A DNA stretch of 64,000 nt from Closterium sp. NIES-65. Its lineage: Eukaryota; Streptophyta; Zygnematophyceae; Desmidiales; Closteriaceae. The notes under the pieces are model-generated. The model saw nothing but the letters and a program-made list of their open reading frames with translations, had not been told where the DNA came from and did not search any database. A program made the position numbers and the translations under genes. This document shows positions 34,801-42,665 of the stretch, piece by piece. The DNA is taken from the NCBI GenBank assembly GCA_948144175.1, contig CANXME010002425.1:124001-188000 (forward strand). Direction: 5' to 3'. The first letter of the stretch is position 1, and every line of letters begins with the position of its first letter.

Positions 34801-37800
34801 CCAGGCAAAGGCGAGGCCAGGCAAAGGCGAGGCCAGGCAAAGGCGAGGCCAGGCAAAGGCGAGGCCAGGCAAAGGCGAGGCCAGGCAAAGGCGAGGCCAG
34901 GCAAAGGCGAGGCCAGGCAAAGGCGAGGCCAGGCAAAGGCGAGGCCAGGCAAAGGCGAGGCCAGGCAAAGGCGAGGCCAGGCAAAGGCGAGGCCAGGCAA
35001 AGGCGAGGCCAGGCAAAGGCGAGGCCAGGCAAAGGCGAGGCCAGGCAAAGGAGTCATTGAGTCGAAAGGTGATCACATATAATCTATCCCCCCACCCACC
35101 CACCCTACTGCCCATTTCACGTGTCCCCTTCAGTCCCTAAGGTTGTATCCCTCGCTAGTGTCAACATACTGTTGGTGCCAAGCGGGAAATTCGCTTGACA
35201 CCAGGTGGAGCTGCGCTCATGCGCGGCTCCAGGTTGGTGCCAATGTTGCCAACATTGTGCCAACTTCCCGAGCCATCCCAAGCTGACACCAGGAGGTTTA
35301 GTCCTCCATGCGTTTTCCGAGTTTGTGTCTTGACACTAACCACTCTTGACACTAGCCAGGGATACGATCTAAATACCCCAATCAGGTGCACCTGTTATCC
35401 CTAGATACTGCATGTGAGGTGGCAATGGTGCACTTCTCTCCCCCCATTCTGCGTCCTTCACCCCACAGGTGCAGATCCTCCTCATGCTGGGAATCCTTAA
35501 ACCACCCCAACCTGCTGCAGCTGCTTCTCCTACTCATCCCCACACCGTTTCGCCCCCCCCTACCATGCGTTCTTCACTGCACACGCGGAGATCCTAGTGC
35601 TGGGCAATCTGCGACACCCCAACCTGGTGCAGCTGTTGGGGTACTGCATGGAGGACTGCAGTGCTGCGCTCCTCTCCCTCACACCCCCATTTCTATTCCT
35701 TTCCTCTCCAACACGCATACCCATTCCTCTCCCTCTCCCCCCACCACAGGCGGAGATCCTAGTGCTGGGCGATCTGAGACACCCCAACCTGGTGCAGCTG
35801 TTGGGGTACTGCATGGAGGACAGCCGGGCGATTCTGGTGTATGAGCTGGTGGAGCGAGGCGACCTGCACCACTGGCTGCACCCCAACAGTGAGTGAGAGG
35901 ACGAAGAGGGCGGTGGGAGGGATTGCATATCTTCTAAGACGATGCATGTCTTCAGCACCCGGGAATAAAAAAAAGATAAGGAAAAAAAAAAACATAGAGA
36001 GCAAAATTGCATGTGCCAGCCGGGAATCGAACCCGGGTCTGCACCGAGCTCATGGCAGGGTGCTATTCTACCACTAGACCACTGGCACGCTTTTGGATGC
36101 ATGATGACGTTATGGTATGATCGTACAACATGCACTGGCTCTTTGACGTTGCATCTGAGAGACTTCTTGGGTGGTGTGTGCACGTCCTTCCCCTTGGGTT
36201 AGGAATTGCACGTCCGACCAATTCCTAACTACCTCTTTTCGTCCCCTTCCCCGCCCTCCCCCACCCTTGTCAATCCTCCCCACCACACTCACCACTGCCC
36301 CAGACCTCTCTCCGGACAGCCCGTGCCTGACGTGGGAGCAGCCCTCGAAAGTGGCAGGTGGGTATGAGCGAGGCCTTGCGTTTGGCGTATCCGATGTCAA
36401 CAAATTTCCCCTTCCTTGTTTCCCCTCCACCTCAACTTTCCTGGACAGCCCGTGCCTGACATGGGAACAGCGAGCGCAGGTGCCAGAGAGTGTGGTGGAG
36501 GGCATGGCACATCACATTTGCTTCTAGCCAAATCCAACTGCCATCCTTCCCCAACCCCTCTCCTCCCACCCATCTTATCAATCCCTTCTTCGTCACCCAA
36601 GACCTCTCCCCGGACAGCCCGTGCCTGACATGGGAGCAGCGCGTGCACGTGGCAGTGGGCATGGCGGAGGGCATGGCATATCTGCACGGGCAGAACATCA
36701 TTCACCGCGACTTCAAGTCCCATAATGTCATGCTGGACCATGTAAGTTGTAGGGGGGTGTAGGTGAGTTTTGAAGGGAAACCACCCGTGAAATTGGCTAA
36801 GCTTTTCAGGTCCATACTTTGTCTCTGGGTGATGTAAGTGGGAGGAAAAGTTGCTGGGGAGAACGCAGTGTGCGGTACCGTTTGTGGGATGGTAAATACC
36901 TTACTACGAGTAGTGTGCCTTTATATGTGCGGGGGGTCTCTACATGGGCATTCATAGGGCTACATTGTAATGGGCATCTCTTGAGTCAACTGCAATGACA
37001 CATCGTTACTTTTGAGTCGACTTAAAATTGTCCACCAGCTTTACCACCAGCCTTAGCATGGCAGGCAACATGGGGTCTGAAGGAAACTTTTGAGGCGCCT
37101 CAAAAGGCAACATGGGGTCTGAAGGAAACTTTTGAGGCGCCTCAAAAGGCAACATGGGGTCTGAAGGAAACTTTTGAGGCGCCTCAAAAGGCAACATGGG
37201 GTCTGAAGGAAACTTTTGAGGCGCCTCAAAAGGCAACATGGGGTCTGAAGGAAACTTTTGAGGCGCCTCAAAAGGCAACATGGGGTCTGAAGGAAACTTT
37301 TGAGGCGCCTCAAAAGGCAACATGGGGTCTGAAGGAAACTGAGACTCAGCATCTGCTGCACAGCTTCCGCCCTTTCCCTCCCTTCATATCTAATTTGGCA
37401 GGAGTTGAAAGCGAAGGTGGCGGATTTCGGCATGGCCACATAAATAGCTTAAATTCCACCTTAATCACCCCCTCCCTCCCCCCCCCCGCCCCCCCCCCGC
37501 CCCCGCCCCCTCCTCCCATCTCCCCTCCCATATCTATCTTGGCAGGAATTAAGGGCAAAGGTAACCGATTTTGGCATGGCTACACGGGGACCGGAGGAGG
37601 GGAAGACGCACGTTTCGACTCGCATCATGGGCACCCTGGGGTACCTCGACCCTGACTACATCTACACAGGTGGGGAGGGATTCAGTGCGGTGCAGTGCGG
37701 TGCAGATGGATTAAGATGGATTGTGGGGTAGTGAGCGGCAAGACGCACGTGTCAACTCGCATCATGGGCACCCTACTTCGACCCTGACTATATCGATACA

Positions 37801-40044
37801 GGTGTGGAGGCTTGTAACGAGGATATGACTTGTGCGTGTGGGGTATGGAGGGGAGGAGGGCGTGAGGCACGTATCGACTCGCATCATGGGTACCCTGGGC
37901 TAGGGTACCTTGACCCTGATTATTTCGGCACAGGTGGGGAGGCCTGTAAATTGTTTGTGGTCCTTGTTGTTCGGGTATCACCACTACACACAACCGCCCC
38001 TTCCTCCCCCACTTCCTCTCCACTGCACACAACCGCTCTTCCCTCCCGCACTTCCCCTCCACTACCCGCAACTGCCTCTTTCCTCCCTGAATCCCCATCC
38101 CCCCTTCCTCGTCCCCTCTCCCACCTCTCCCTCTTCTCCCTTCGTCTCCCCGTCCCCTCACGTGCATCAACCCACTCATCCTCCCCCACCACCCCCAGGT
38201 CACCTCACCCCCCTGAGCGATGTGTTCTCCCTGGGTGTGGTTCTGCTCGACCTGCTCACCGGTTGAGGTGACTTGACTCTAGAGGCACTTCACCCCTCCT
38301 CCCCCCCCCCCCACCCCACTCAGGTCACCTCACCCCCCTGAGCGATGTCTTCTCCCTCAGGGTATTGTTCTGCTCACTGTACCCCTCCTCTCCCCTCCTC
38401 TCCCCTTCTTGTGTTCTTGTGCCTCTCCTCCGCGAGTCACCCCCCTATCCCCTCTTCCCCACCCCCACGTCACCTCACCCCGCTGAGCGATGTCTTCTCT
38501 CTGGGCGTGGTTCTCCTCGAGCTGCTCACCTGCTCCCGCTCCCCCTTTTTCTCACCCCCTCCTGTGCGTCACCGCCCCTCCAGGCCACCTCACCCTGCTG
38601 AGCGATGTCTTCTCTCTGGGCGTGGTTCTCCTCGAGCTGCTCACCTGCTCCCGCTCCCCCTTTTTCTCACCCCCTCCTGTGCGTCACCGTCCCTCCAGGC
38701 CACCTCACCCCGCTGAGCGATGTCTTCTCTCTGGGCGTGGTTCTCCTCGAGCTGCTCACCTGCTCCCGCTCCCCCTTTTTCTCACCCTCTCCTGTGCGTC
38801 ACCGCCCCTCCAGGCCACCTCACCCCGCTGAGCGATGTCTTCTCTCTGGGCGTGGTTCTCCTCGAGCTGCTCACCTGCTCCCGCTCCCCCTTTTTCTCAC
38901 CCCCTCCTGTGCGTCACCGCCCCTCCAGGCCACCTCACCCCGCTGAGCGATGTCTTCTCTCTGGGCGTGGTTCTCCTCGAGCTGCTCACCTGCTCCCGCT
39001 CCCCCTTTTTCTCACCCCCTCCTGTGCGTCACCGCCCCTCCAGGCCACCTCACCCCGCTGAGCGATGTCTTCTCTCTGGGCGTGGTTCTCCTCGAGCTGC
39101 TCACCTGCTCCCGCTCCCCCTTTTTCTCACCCTCTCCTGTGCGTCACCGCCCCTCCAGGCCACCTCACCCCCGCTGAGCGATGTCTTCTCTCTGGGCGTC
39201 GTGCTGCTCGAGCTGCTCACCGGCCAGTTCCCCACCACTGCTGCCACCCACAACCGCCTCTTCTTCCCCTCCACTACGCACACCCATCCCATCCCCCCCC
39301 CTCTCTCCTGGCCACCTCACCCCCCTAATCAATGTCTTCTCCCTGGGCGTTGTTCTCCTCAAGTCGCTCACCGCTCCCTGCATGCTTCACCCCCTCAACC
39401 CCTCCCCACTCTCAGGTCACCTCACCCTGCTCAGCAATGTCTTCTATCTGGGCGTAGTGCTTCTCACCCACTCCCACTTCCCCTCCTTGTCACCCTCTCC
39501 CATGCATCGCCAACCACCAGGTCACCTCACCCCGCTCAGCGATGTCTTCTCTCTGGGCGTGGTCCTCCTCGAGCTGCTCACCGGCCGATCCCCTGCCACC
39601 ACCGCCACACACAACCGCCTCTTCCCCTGGATCCACAAGCAGCTGGCGCGAGGTAGAAAAGGGGGGGGAGGGGGAGACTCAGCATCAGCAGCAGCGGCAG
39701 CAGCAGAAGCGGGAGGAGCGGGTAATGAAGGGCAACAGCAACAGCAGCAGGGGCAGCAGCAGGAGGGGAGGAAGGCGGATGGGTTTCATATAAGCCAAGT
39801 GGTGGATCCACGGCTGAAGGGGCAGTTCTCAGCGGGTGCAGCGAAGAAGCTGCTGCTGGTGGCGCTGCAATGCAGTCAAGAGGAGCCCAGCAAGCGACCC
39901 GACATGAACCATGTTGTGGAGAGGTTAAGGGAGATCGCTGCCTCTGGGGTGGGGAAAGGAGGGGCGCGAAGGGTGGAAGGAGGAGGAGCAGGAGTGCAAG
40001 GGATGGCAGGCGGAGTGGCAGTAGTGGCAGCGGTAGGAGTTTAA
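31610..40044 (+). CDS. Receptor-like cytoplasmic kinase (6 exons)
   Basis: Exons I infer: 31610-31694, 33688-33920, 35750-35888, 36602-36741, 37546-37669, 39521-40044. They total 1245 nt (414 aa), every phase closing. The N-terminus has a Cys cluster, CCGCF at 9-13, a likely palmitoyl anchor; no signal peptide or membrane helix is seen, so it should be cytoplasmic at the membrane. Kinase features: FSYRELQ (43-49), P-loop LGKGSFG (61-67), Lys92 in VAVKVL, Glu108, hinge [15 protein letters not shown] (187-194), DFG (207-209), [26 protein letters not shown], and [12 protein letters not shown] near the end. This is the RLK/Pelle Ser/Thr kinase pattern. A Ser/Ala/Gln/Gly-rich insert sits between subdomains IX and XI, and the tail is Gly/Val-rich. 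Introns carry dozens of exon-edge echoes, an antisense tRNA gene and palindrome arrays. Confidence 0.85.
31821..31850. repeat. Poly-T run
   Basis: About 29 T residues in intron 1 of the kinase gene. On the minus strand it would be a poly-A run; I see no element attached to it. Confidence 0.9.
32370..33625 (+). repeat. Acceptor-side echoes of kinase exon 2
   Basis: At least five decayed copies of the exon 2 start (coding [20 protein letters not shown] and ASLQLGKG) fill intron 1 at about 32372, 32588, 33005, 33160 and 33525, before the true exon at 33688. Several keep a pyrimidine tract and an AG at the right place. A 12-bp CTCTTCTCCCTC satellite (32695-32825) lies among them. A 53-bp array (33250-33515, five units in register) repeats only CTGCAGCTGGGGAAGGCAAG plus a pyrimidine tract, that is, the LQLGKG codons plus intron-like filler. 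Confidence 0.85.
33960..34712 (+). repeat. Donor-side echoes of kinase exon 2 (5 copies)
   Basis: Five copies of the exon 2 end lie downstream of it, at about 33985-34041, 34120-34171, 34248-34303, 34415-34464 and 34662-34710. They code [17 protein letters not shown] and keep the G|GTGAG donor. Spacing is 130-250 bases, with purine-rich filler. No copy carries the exon's 5' part. Confidence 0.88.
34713..35050. repeat. 16-bp minisatellite (AGGCCAGGCAAAGGCG)
   Basis: About 21 near-perfect tandem copies of a 16-bp unit lie in intron 2 of the kinase gene. They begin within a few bases of the last exon 2 donor echo. Because 16 is not a multiple of three, all frames are open and give long false open frames on both strands. 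Confidence 0.95.
35145..35365. mobile_element. Small MITE-like inverted-repeat element
   Basis: GTATCCCTCGCTAGTGTCAA at 35145-35164 pairs with TTGACACTAGCCAGGGATAC at 35346-35365 (19 of 20). The 221-bp segment lies in intron 2 of the kinase gene and codes for nothing. No clear target duplication; family not assigned. Confidence 0.6.
35460..35690 (+). repeat. Acceptor-side echoes of kinase exon 3 (2 copies)
   Basis: Copies near 35466-35530 and 35583-35665 match the 5' part of exon 3 ([23 protein letters not shown]). The second is nearly perfect, then diverges into intron-like DNA. The true exon starts at 35750 and runs on to the donor at 35888. Confidence 0.85.
36013..36088 (-). tRNA. tRNA-Gly (GCC) with a possible 6-nt intron
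   Basis: The minus strand folds as a complete tRNA. The acceptor stem is GTGCCAG/CTGGCAC (7 of 7), and the D arm is GTCTAGTGGTAGAAT. The anticodon stem is GCACC/GGTGC, and the T arm is CCGGG-TTCGATT-CCCGG. The A box TGGTCTAGTGG and B box GGTTCGATTCC are present. The anticodon is GCC in CTGCCA. The anticodon loop has 13 bases instead of 7; the extra TGAGCT lies right after position 37, the standard eukaryotic tRNA intron site. A TTTT Pol III stop follows within about 10 bases. It sits antisense in intron 3 of the kinase gene. A decayed or mis-sized tRNA copy is the alternative. Confidence 0.85.
36300..36520 (+). repeat. Acceptor-side echoes of kinase exon 4 (2 copies)
   Basis: Copies of the exon 4 start ([11 protein letters not shown]) lie near 36303-36360 and 36433-36515. 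The true exon starts at 36602. Both keep pyrimidine-rich DNA before them and stop before the catalytic HRD segment. Confidence 0.82.
37065..37338. repeat. Alternating array: seven 22-bp repeats and six 20-bp palindromes
   Basis: Seven copies of GCAACATGGGGTCTGAAGGAAA alternate with six copies of the perfect palindrome CTTTTGAGGCGCCTCAAAAG. The period is 42 bp and the total is exactly 274 bp (7x22 + 6x20). It lies in intron 4 of the kinase gene. A diverged SalI-core palindrome (near 37012-37028) lies just upstream. The layout is what repeated insertion of a palindrome, each time with duplication of the same target, or tandem amplification of one such insertion, would give. Confidence 0.97.
37390..37445 (+). 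repeat. Acceptor-side echo of kinase exon 5
   Basis: One copy of the exon 5 start: GGCAG then the codons [13 protein letters not shown], ending in a stop. The true exon starts at 37546. The intervening DNA is C/T-rich with long C runs. Confidence 0.85.
37735..37940 (+). repeat. Donor-side echoes of kinase exon 5 (2 copies)
   Basis: Copies of the exon 5 end ([12 protein letters not shown]...DPDY, then ACAG|GTG donor) lie at about 37738-37803 and 37862-37935, downstream of the true donor at 37670. Both retain the donor. Confidence 0.85.
38195..39460 (+). repeat. Acceptor-side echoes of kinase exon 6, with a 115-bp x6 array
   Basis: Eleven or so copies of the exon 6 start ([21 protein letters not shown]) precede the true exon at 39521. 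Six sit in a near-perfect 115-bp tandem array (units start their ATGTCTTCT at 38490, 38605, 38720, 38835, 38950 and 39065). Diverged single copies lie near 38200, 38325, 39165, 39305 and 39415. Each has C/T-rich DNA and CAGG(G/T)CACCTCACC at the acceptor. None has a good donor, so use of one as an acceptor would run into intron. Confidence 0.92.
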
Positions 40045-40059
40045 TTATAGGTAACGGGC

Positions 40060-40520
40060 AGTTTTCGGCTGGAAGAGGCTGCTGCTGGTGGCGCTGCAGT
40101 GCAGCCAGGAGGAGCTGAGCAAGTGGCCTGAGATGAACCGTTTGGTGCAGAGACTGAGGGAGATTGCTGCTGCAGGTGGGGCGCAAAGAGTGGAAGGGGG
40201 AGGAACAGAAGGCGCAGGAGTGGAAGGGGTGGCAGTGGCAGGGGTAGGAGTGTAGATGTAGGAAACGGGCAGTATACAGCGACTGCAGCGAAGGGTTGCT
40301 GCTGGTGGCTCTGCAGTGCAGCCAAGAGGAGCCGAGAAGTGATTGAGGGAGATCGCTGCTGCTGGGGGAGGAGCAGGATTGCAAAGGGTAGGAGGGGAAG
40401 AAGCAGGAGGGTAAGAAATAGGAGGACGAGTAGGGCAAGGGATGGCAGCGGAGGGGGAGGGGGTAGTGCCTGGGGCAGGGAAAAGGATGGCGGGGGTAGG
40501 AGTGTAGGTGTAGAAACTAG
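40060..40520 (+). repeat. 3'-side echoes of kinase exon 6 (2 copies)
   Basis: After the stop codon at 40044 come two decayed copies of the exon's 3' coding end ([14 protein letters not shown]...LREIAA, then the Gly/Val-rich tail), at about 40065-40250 and 40290-40510. They may form part of the 3' UTR. Confidence 0.8.
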
Positions 40521-40567
40521 CTTTGGCTACCACAAGGAGGTCAGCATCAGCCCTCCCATGCGGAGGT

Positions 40568-40735
40568 GAGGTGGCACTGCAGTCACGTGGCACTGCAGTC
40601 ACGTGGCACTGCAGTCACGTGGCACTGCAGTCACGTGACACTGCAGTCACGTGGCACTGCATTCACGTGGCACTGCAGTCACATGGCACTGCAGTCACAT
40701 GGCACTGTAGTCACGTGGCACTGCAGTCAAATGGC
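40568..40735. repeat. 16-bp minisatellite (CACGTGGCACTGCAGT)
   Basis: About ten tandem copies of a 16-bp unit lie downstream of the kinase gene. Each unit contains CACGTG and CTGCAG palindromes. Confidence 0.93.
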
Positions 40736-41146
40736 ATGAACCAATCAGCATTGGGCATGTCAAAAAATCACATACAGCACGGCAGAACCATTTATACATC
40801 ATGTCAAACCCACCCATACGGCCCGGCACAGCAGCATGATGGTAGGGCATGGCACCATTGTAAATCAGGGGGGAATCGGCACAGGATGGCATTGGGAAAG
40901 GCGGGGGGAGAGCCGGGCCTTGTAGGACGGGATGGGGAGGTTTATAGGGCGGTTGAGTGGCATGGAACCAACAGCCAAGGGGAGGAGTTTGGGGGAAGGG
41001 AGAGGGAGGGGCTCCTTAGTGGGTGATACGGTCATTTTTTCAGTGGGTAGTACCAGTACATTTCCCACTTATCCGCATCATGCTCTGCGGTTGCTTTTGT
41101 GCCCGTACGTAGGGTAGGCCATGGAAGCAGTCGTGGTAGTTGGAAG
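40736..41146. other. Intergenic, nothing recognised
   Basis: Non-coding DNA between the minisatellite and the hAT-like MITE. No motif recognised. Confidence 0.5.
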
Positions 41147-41891
41147 CAGGGCTCTCGTTATCAGACCAAATTGGTCTGATGGTCTGATTTTCAGACGTAG
41201 ATTTTCGCTTTCATCCGATCTCTAAGACGATGCTTTTTATTTCGTCTGATCCGTAAGATGACTGATTTTAGTTCATCTGATATTTCAGAGCAAGCTCTAA
41301 AGTTAGTCTGAAATTTCAGAGAACGAGTTGTTTTTCGTTTGATACCGATCCCCCTCCCCCCAACCCTCCCTTTCCCCCCCGATCTCTCGCTACTCTACCA
41401 GCTCAGCCCCCCCTTCTATGCCCTCGCTCCTCTTCCAGGCCTAGTCCTGTCCAACCCTTCTCCCTCTTTCCCCAACCTGAGGTCTCTCCAGGTCTCGCTC
41501 CCAGCCTAGCCCGCTTTCATGCCCCTCCTAATGTCTCGCAGCCCAGCCCCCCCTTCCCTTCGCGTCCCTCCACCTCCACCCACCCTGATCCCTCGCGTCG
41601 CAGCCCCTCATTGTCATGTGCGTGCCCCTCAATAGCCACACAGCTGTCTGTCAGCTAGCGAGCTGTCAGCACCGCGCCAGGGGCGCGTTAATTAACAAAA
41701 CAAGCGTGATTATGTTAGACATGTGTGTTAGCTAAATCAGACTGTGCAAATTGAATCGTATGAAGAATCAGACTAAGCTTTAACATTCGTCCAAAAAATC
41801 AGACCAAAAAAATATGCCCGTCTGAACGTCAGACGGAACGGTTTTTTTACTTAGGTATGTCAGACAGACCCAAATCCTAGCAAGAGCCCTG
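41147..41891. mobile_element. hAT-like non-autonomous element, 8-bp duplication
   Basis: The ends are CAGGGCTCTCG at 41147 and its complement CAAGAGCCCTG at 41891. They are flanked by an exact 8-bp repeat GTTGGAAG (41139-41146 and 41892-41899). CAGGG ends and 8-bp duplications are hAT hallmarks. Many TCAGAC/GTCTGA motifs lie inside both ends, as hAT transposase sites often do. The middle is C-rich and codes for nothing. Length 745 bp. Confidence 0.88.
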
Positions 41892-41899
41892 GTTGGAAG

Positions 41900-42526
41900 A
41901 GAAGTTGTAGAGTGCAGGTGGAATTATGAATTCGGTAGTTTTTTTAATAGATTTGTCTTGTGCATCAGAGCGTGAGACACTAGCAGCTTACAGCAAGCAA
42001 CGTTCAAGGACTTGTGCATTGATACATTGCGAATGCAATCTGCCTTTATACCAGTAACATTGGAAGAACCTTGATAGCACTATTTTTGTTATCAACTTAT
42101 TGCCATGAGTGGCAGACACTAACTGCAGCTTAGCACTGTATTTCCGGGCCCTGAACGAATATGGTGGATTGTGTAGGTGGAATAATTAGCATCAATGTAC
42201 CAGATTGCCCTTCTACTTATATCGCATGGCATCGGATTCCATCGGTGTATTGTTATCTTGCTTTCAAGAAAGCGGCGAGTCTTCTCTTAGGGCGTGGAAC
42301 ATCCTCGAAACAGCTACTGTAGATCGATGCGAATCAACGCATCTGCTGAAATGCGACACCGGCCGAGCTCCATCCAAGCTGCTAGTAGAAATAAAAGCGG
42401 TTTCACTTGACTACTGGCGATGCACGCGCGTATCGAATAGCGACGCTGCTTTCACGTGATATCAGGCGCTTCTTTTGCCGCGCTCTCTTCGTGGGCTTTC
42501 CGATTTCGAAGATTTGAAAGCGCTTC
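41900..42526. other. Upstream region of the RAR1 gene
   Basis: No gene recognised. It is somewhat AT-rich at first and ends near a decayed copy of the RAR1 start region. The RAR1 promoter probably lies here. Confidence 0.4.
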
Positions 42527-42570
42527 GGCCATGTCGACCGCGATAAACGCGCGTATCGACTACTGGTGAC
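42520..42570 (+). repeat. Echo of the RAR1 exon 1 start
   Basis: The stretch GGCCATGTCGACCGCGATAA near 42524 and its lead match the true start region at 42661 (GGCCATGTCGCCCGCGATAA) before diverging. It contains an ATG that would not lead into the CHORD domain. Confidence 0.75.
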
Positions 42571-42665
42571 GCTGCTTCAGTGTGATCTCACGGAGCTTCT
42601 TTCTAACGATCCCAACATTCATTCTCATCCCCATAATTTCGATCACGGTTGAAAGAGCTTAGGCC

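Noticed and set aside
34325-35115. Long repeat proteins on both strands
   Set aside because: They are open only because a 16-bp unit cycles through all frames without making a stop.
37065-37338. CRISPR-like array
   Set aside because: Repeats and spacers are both constant, the spacer is a perfect palindrome, there are no cas genes, and the context is a eukaryotic intron.
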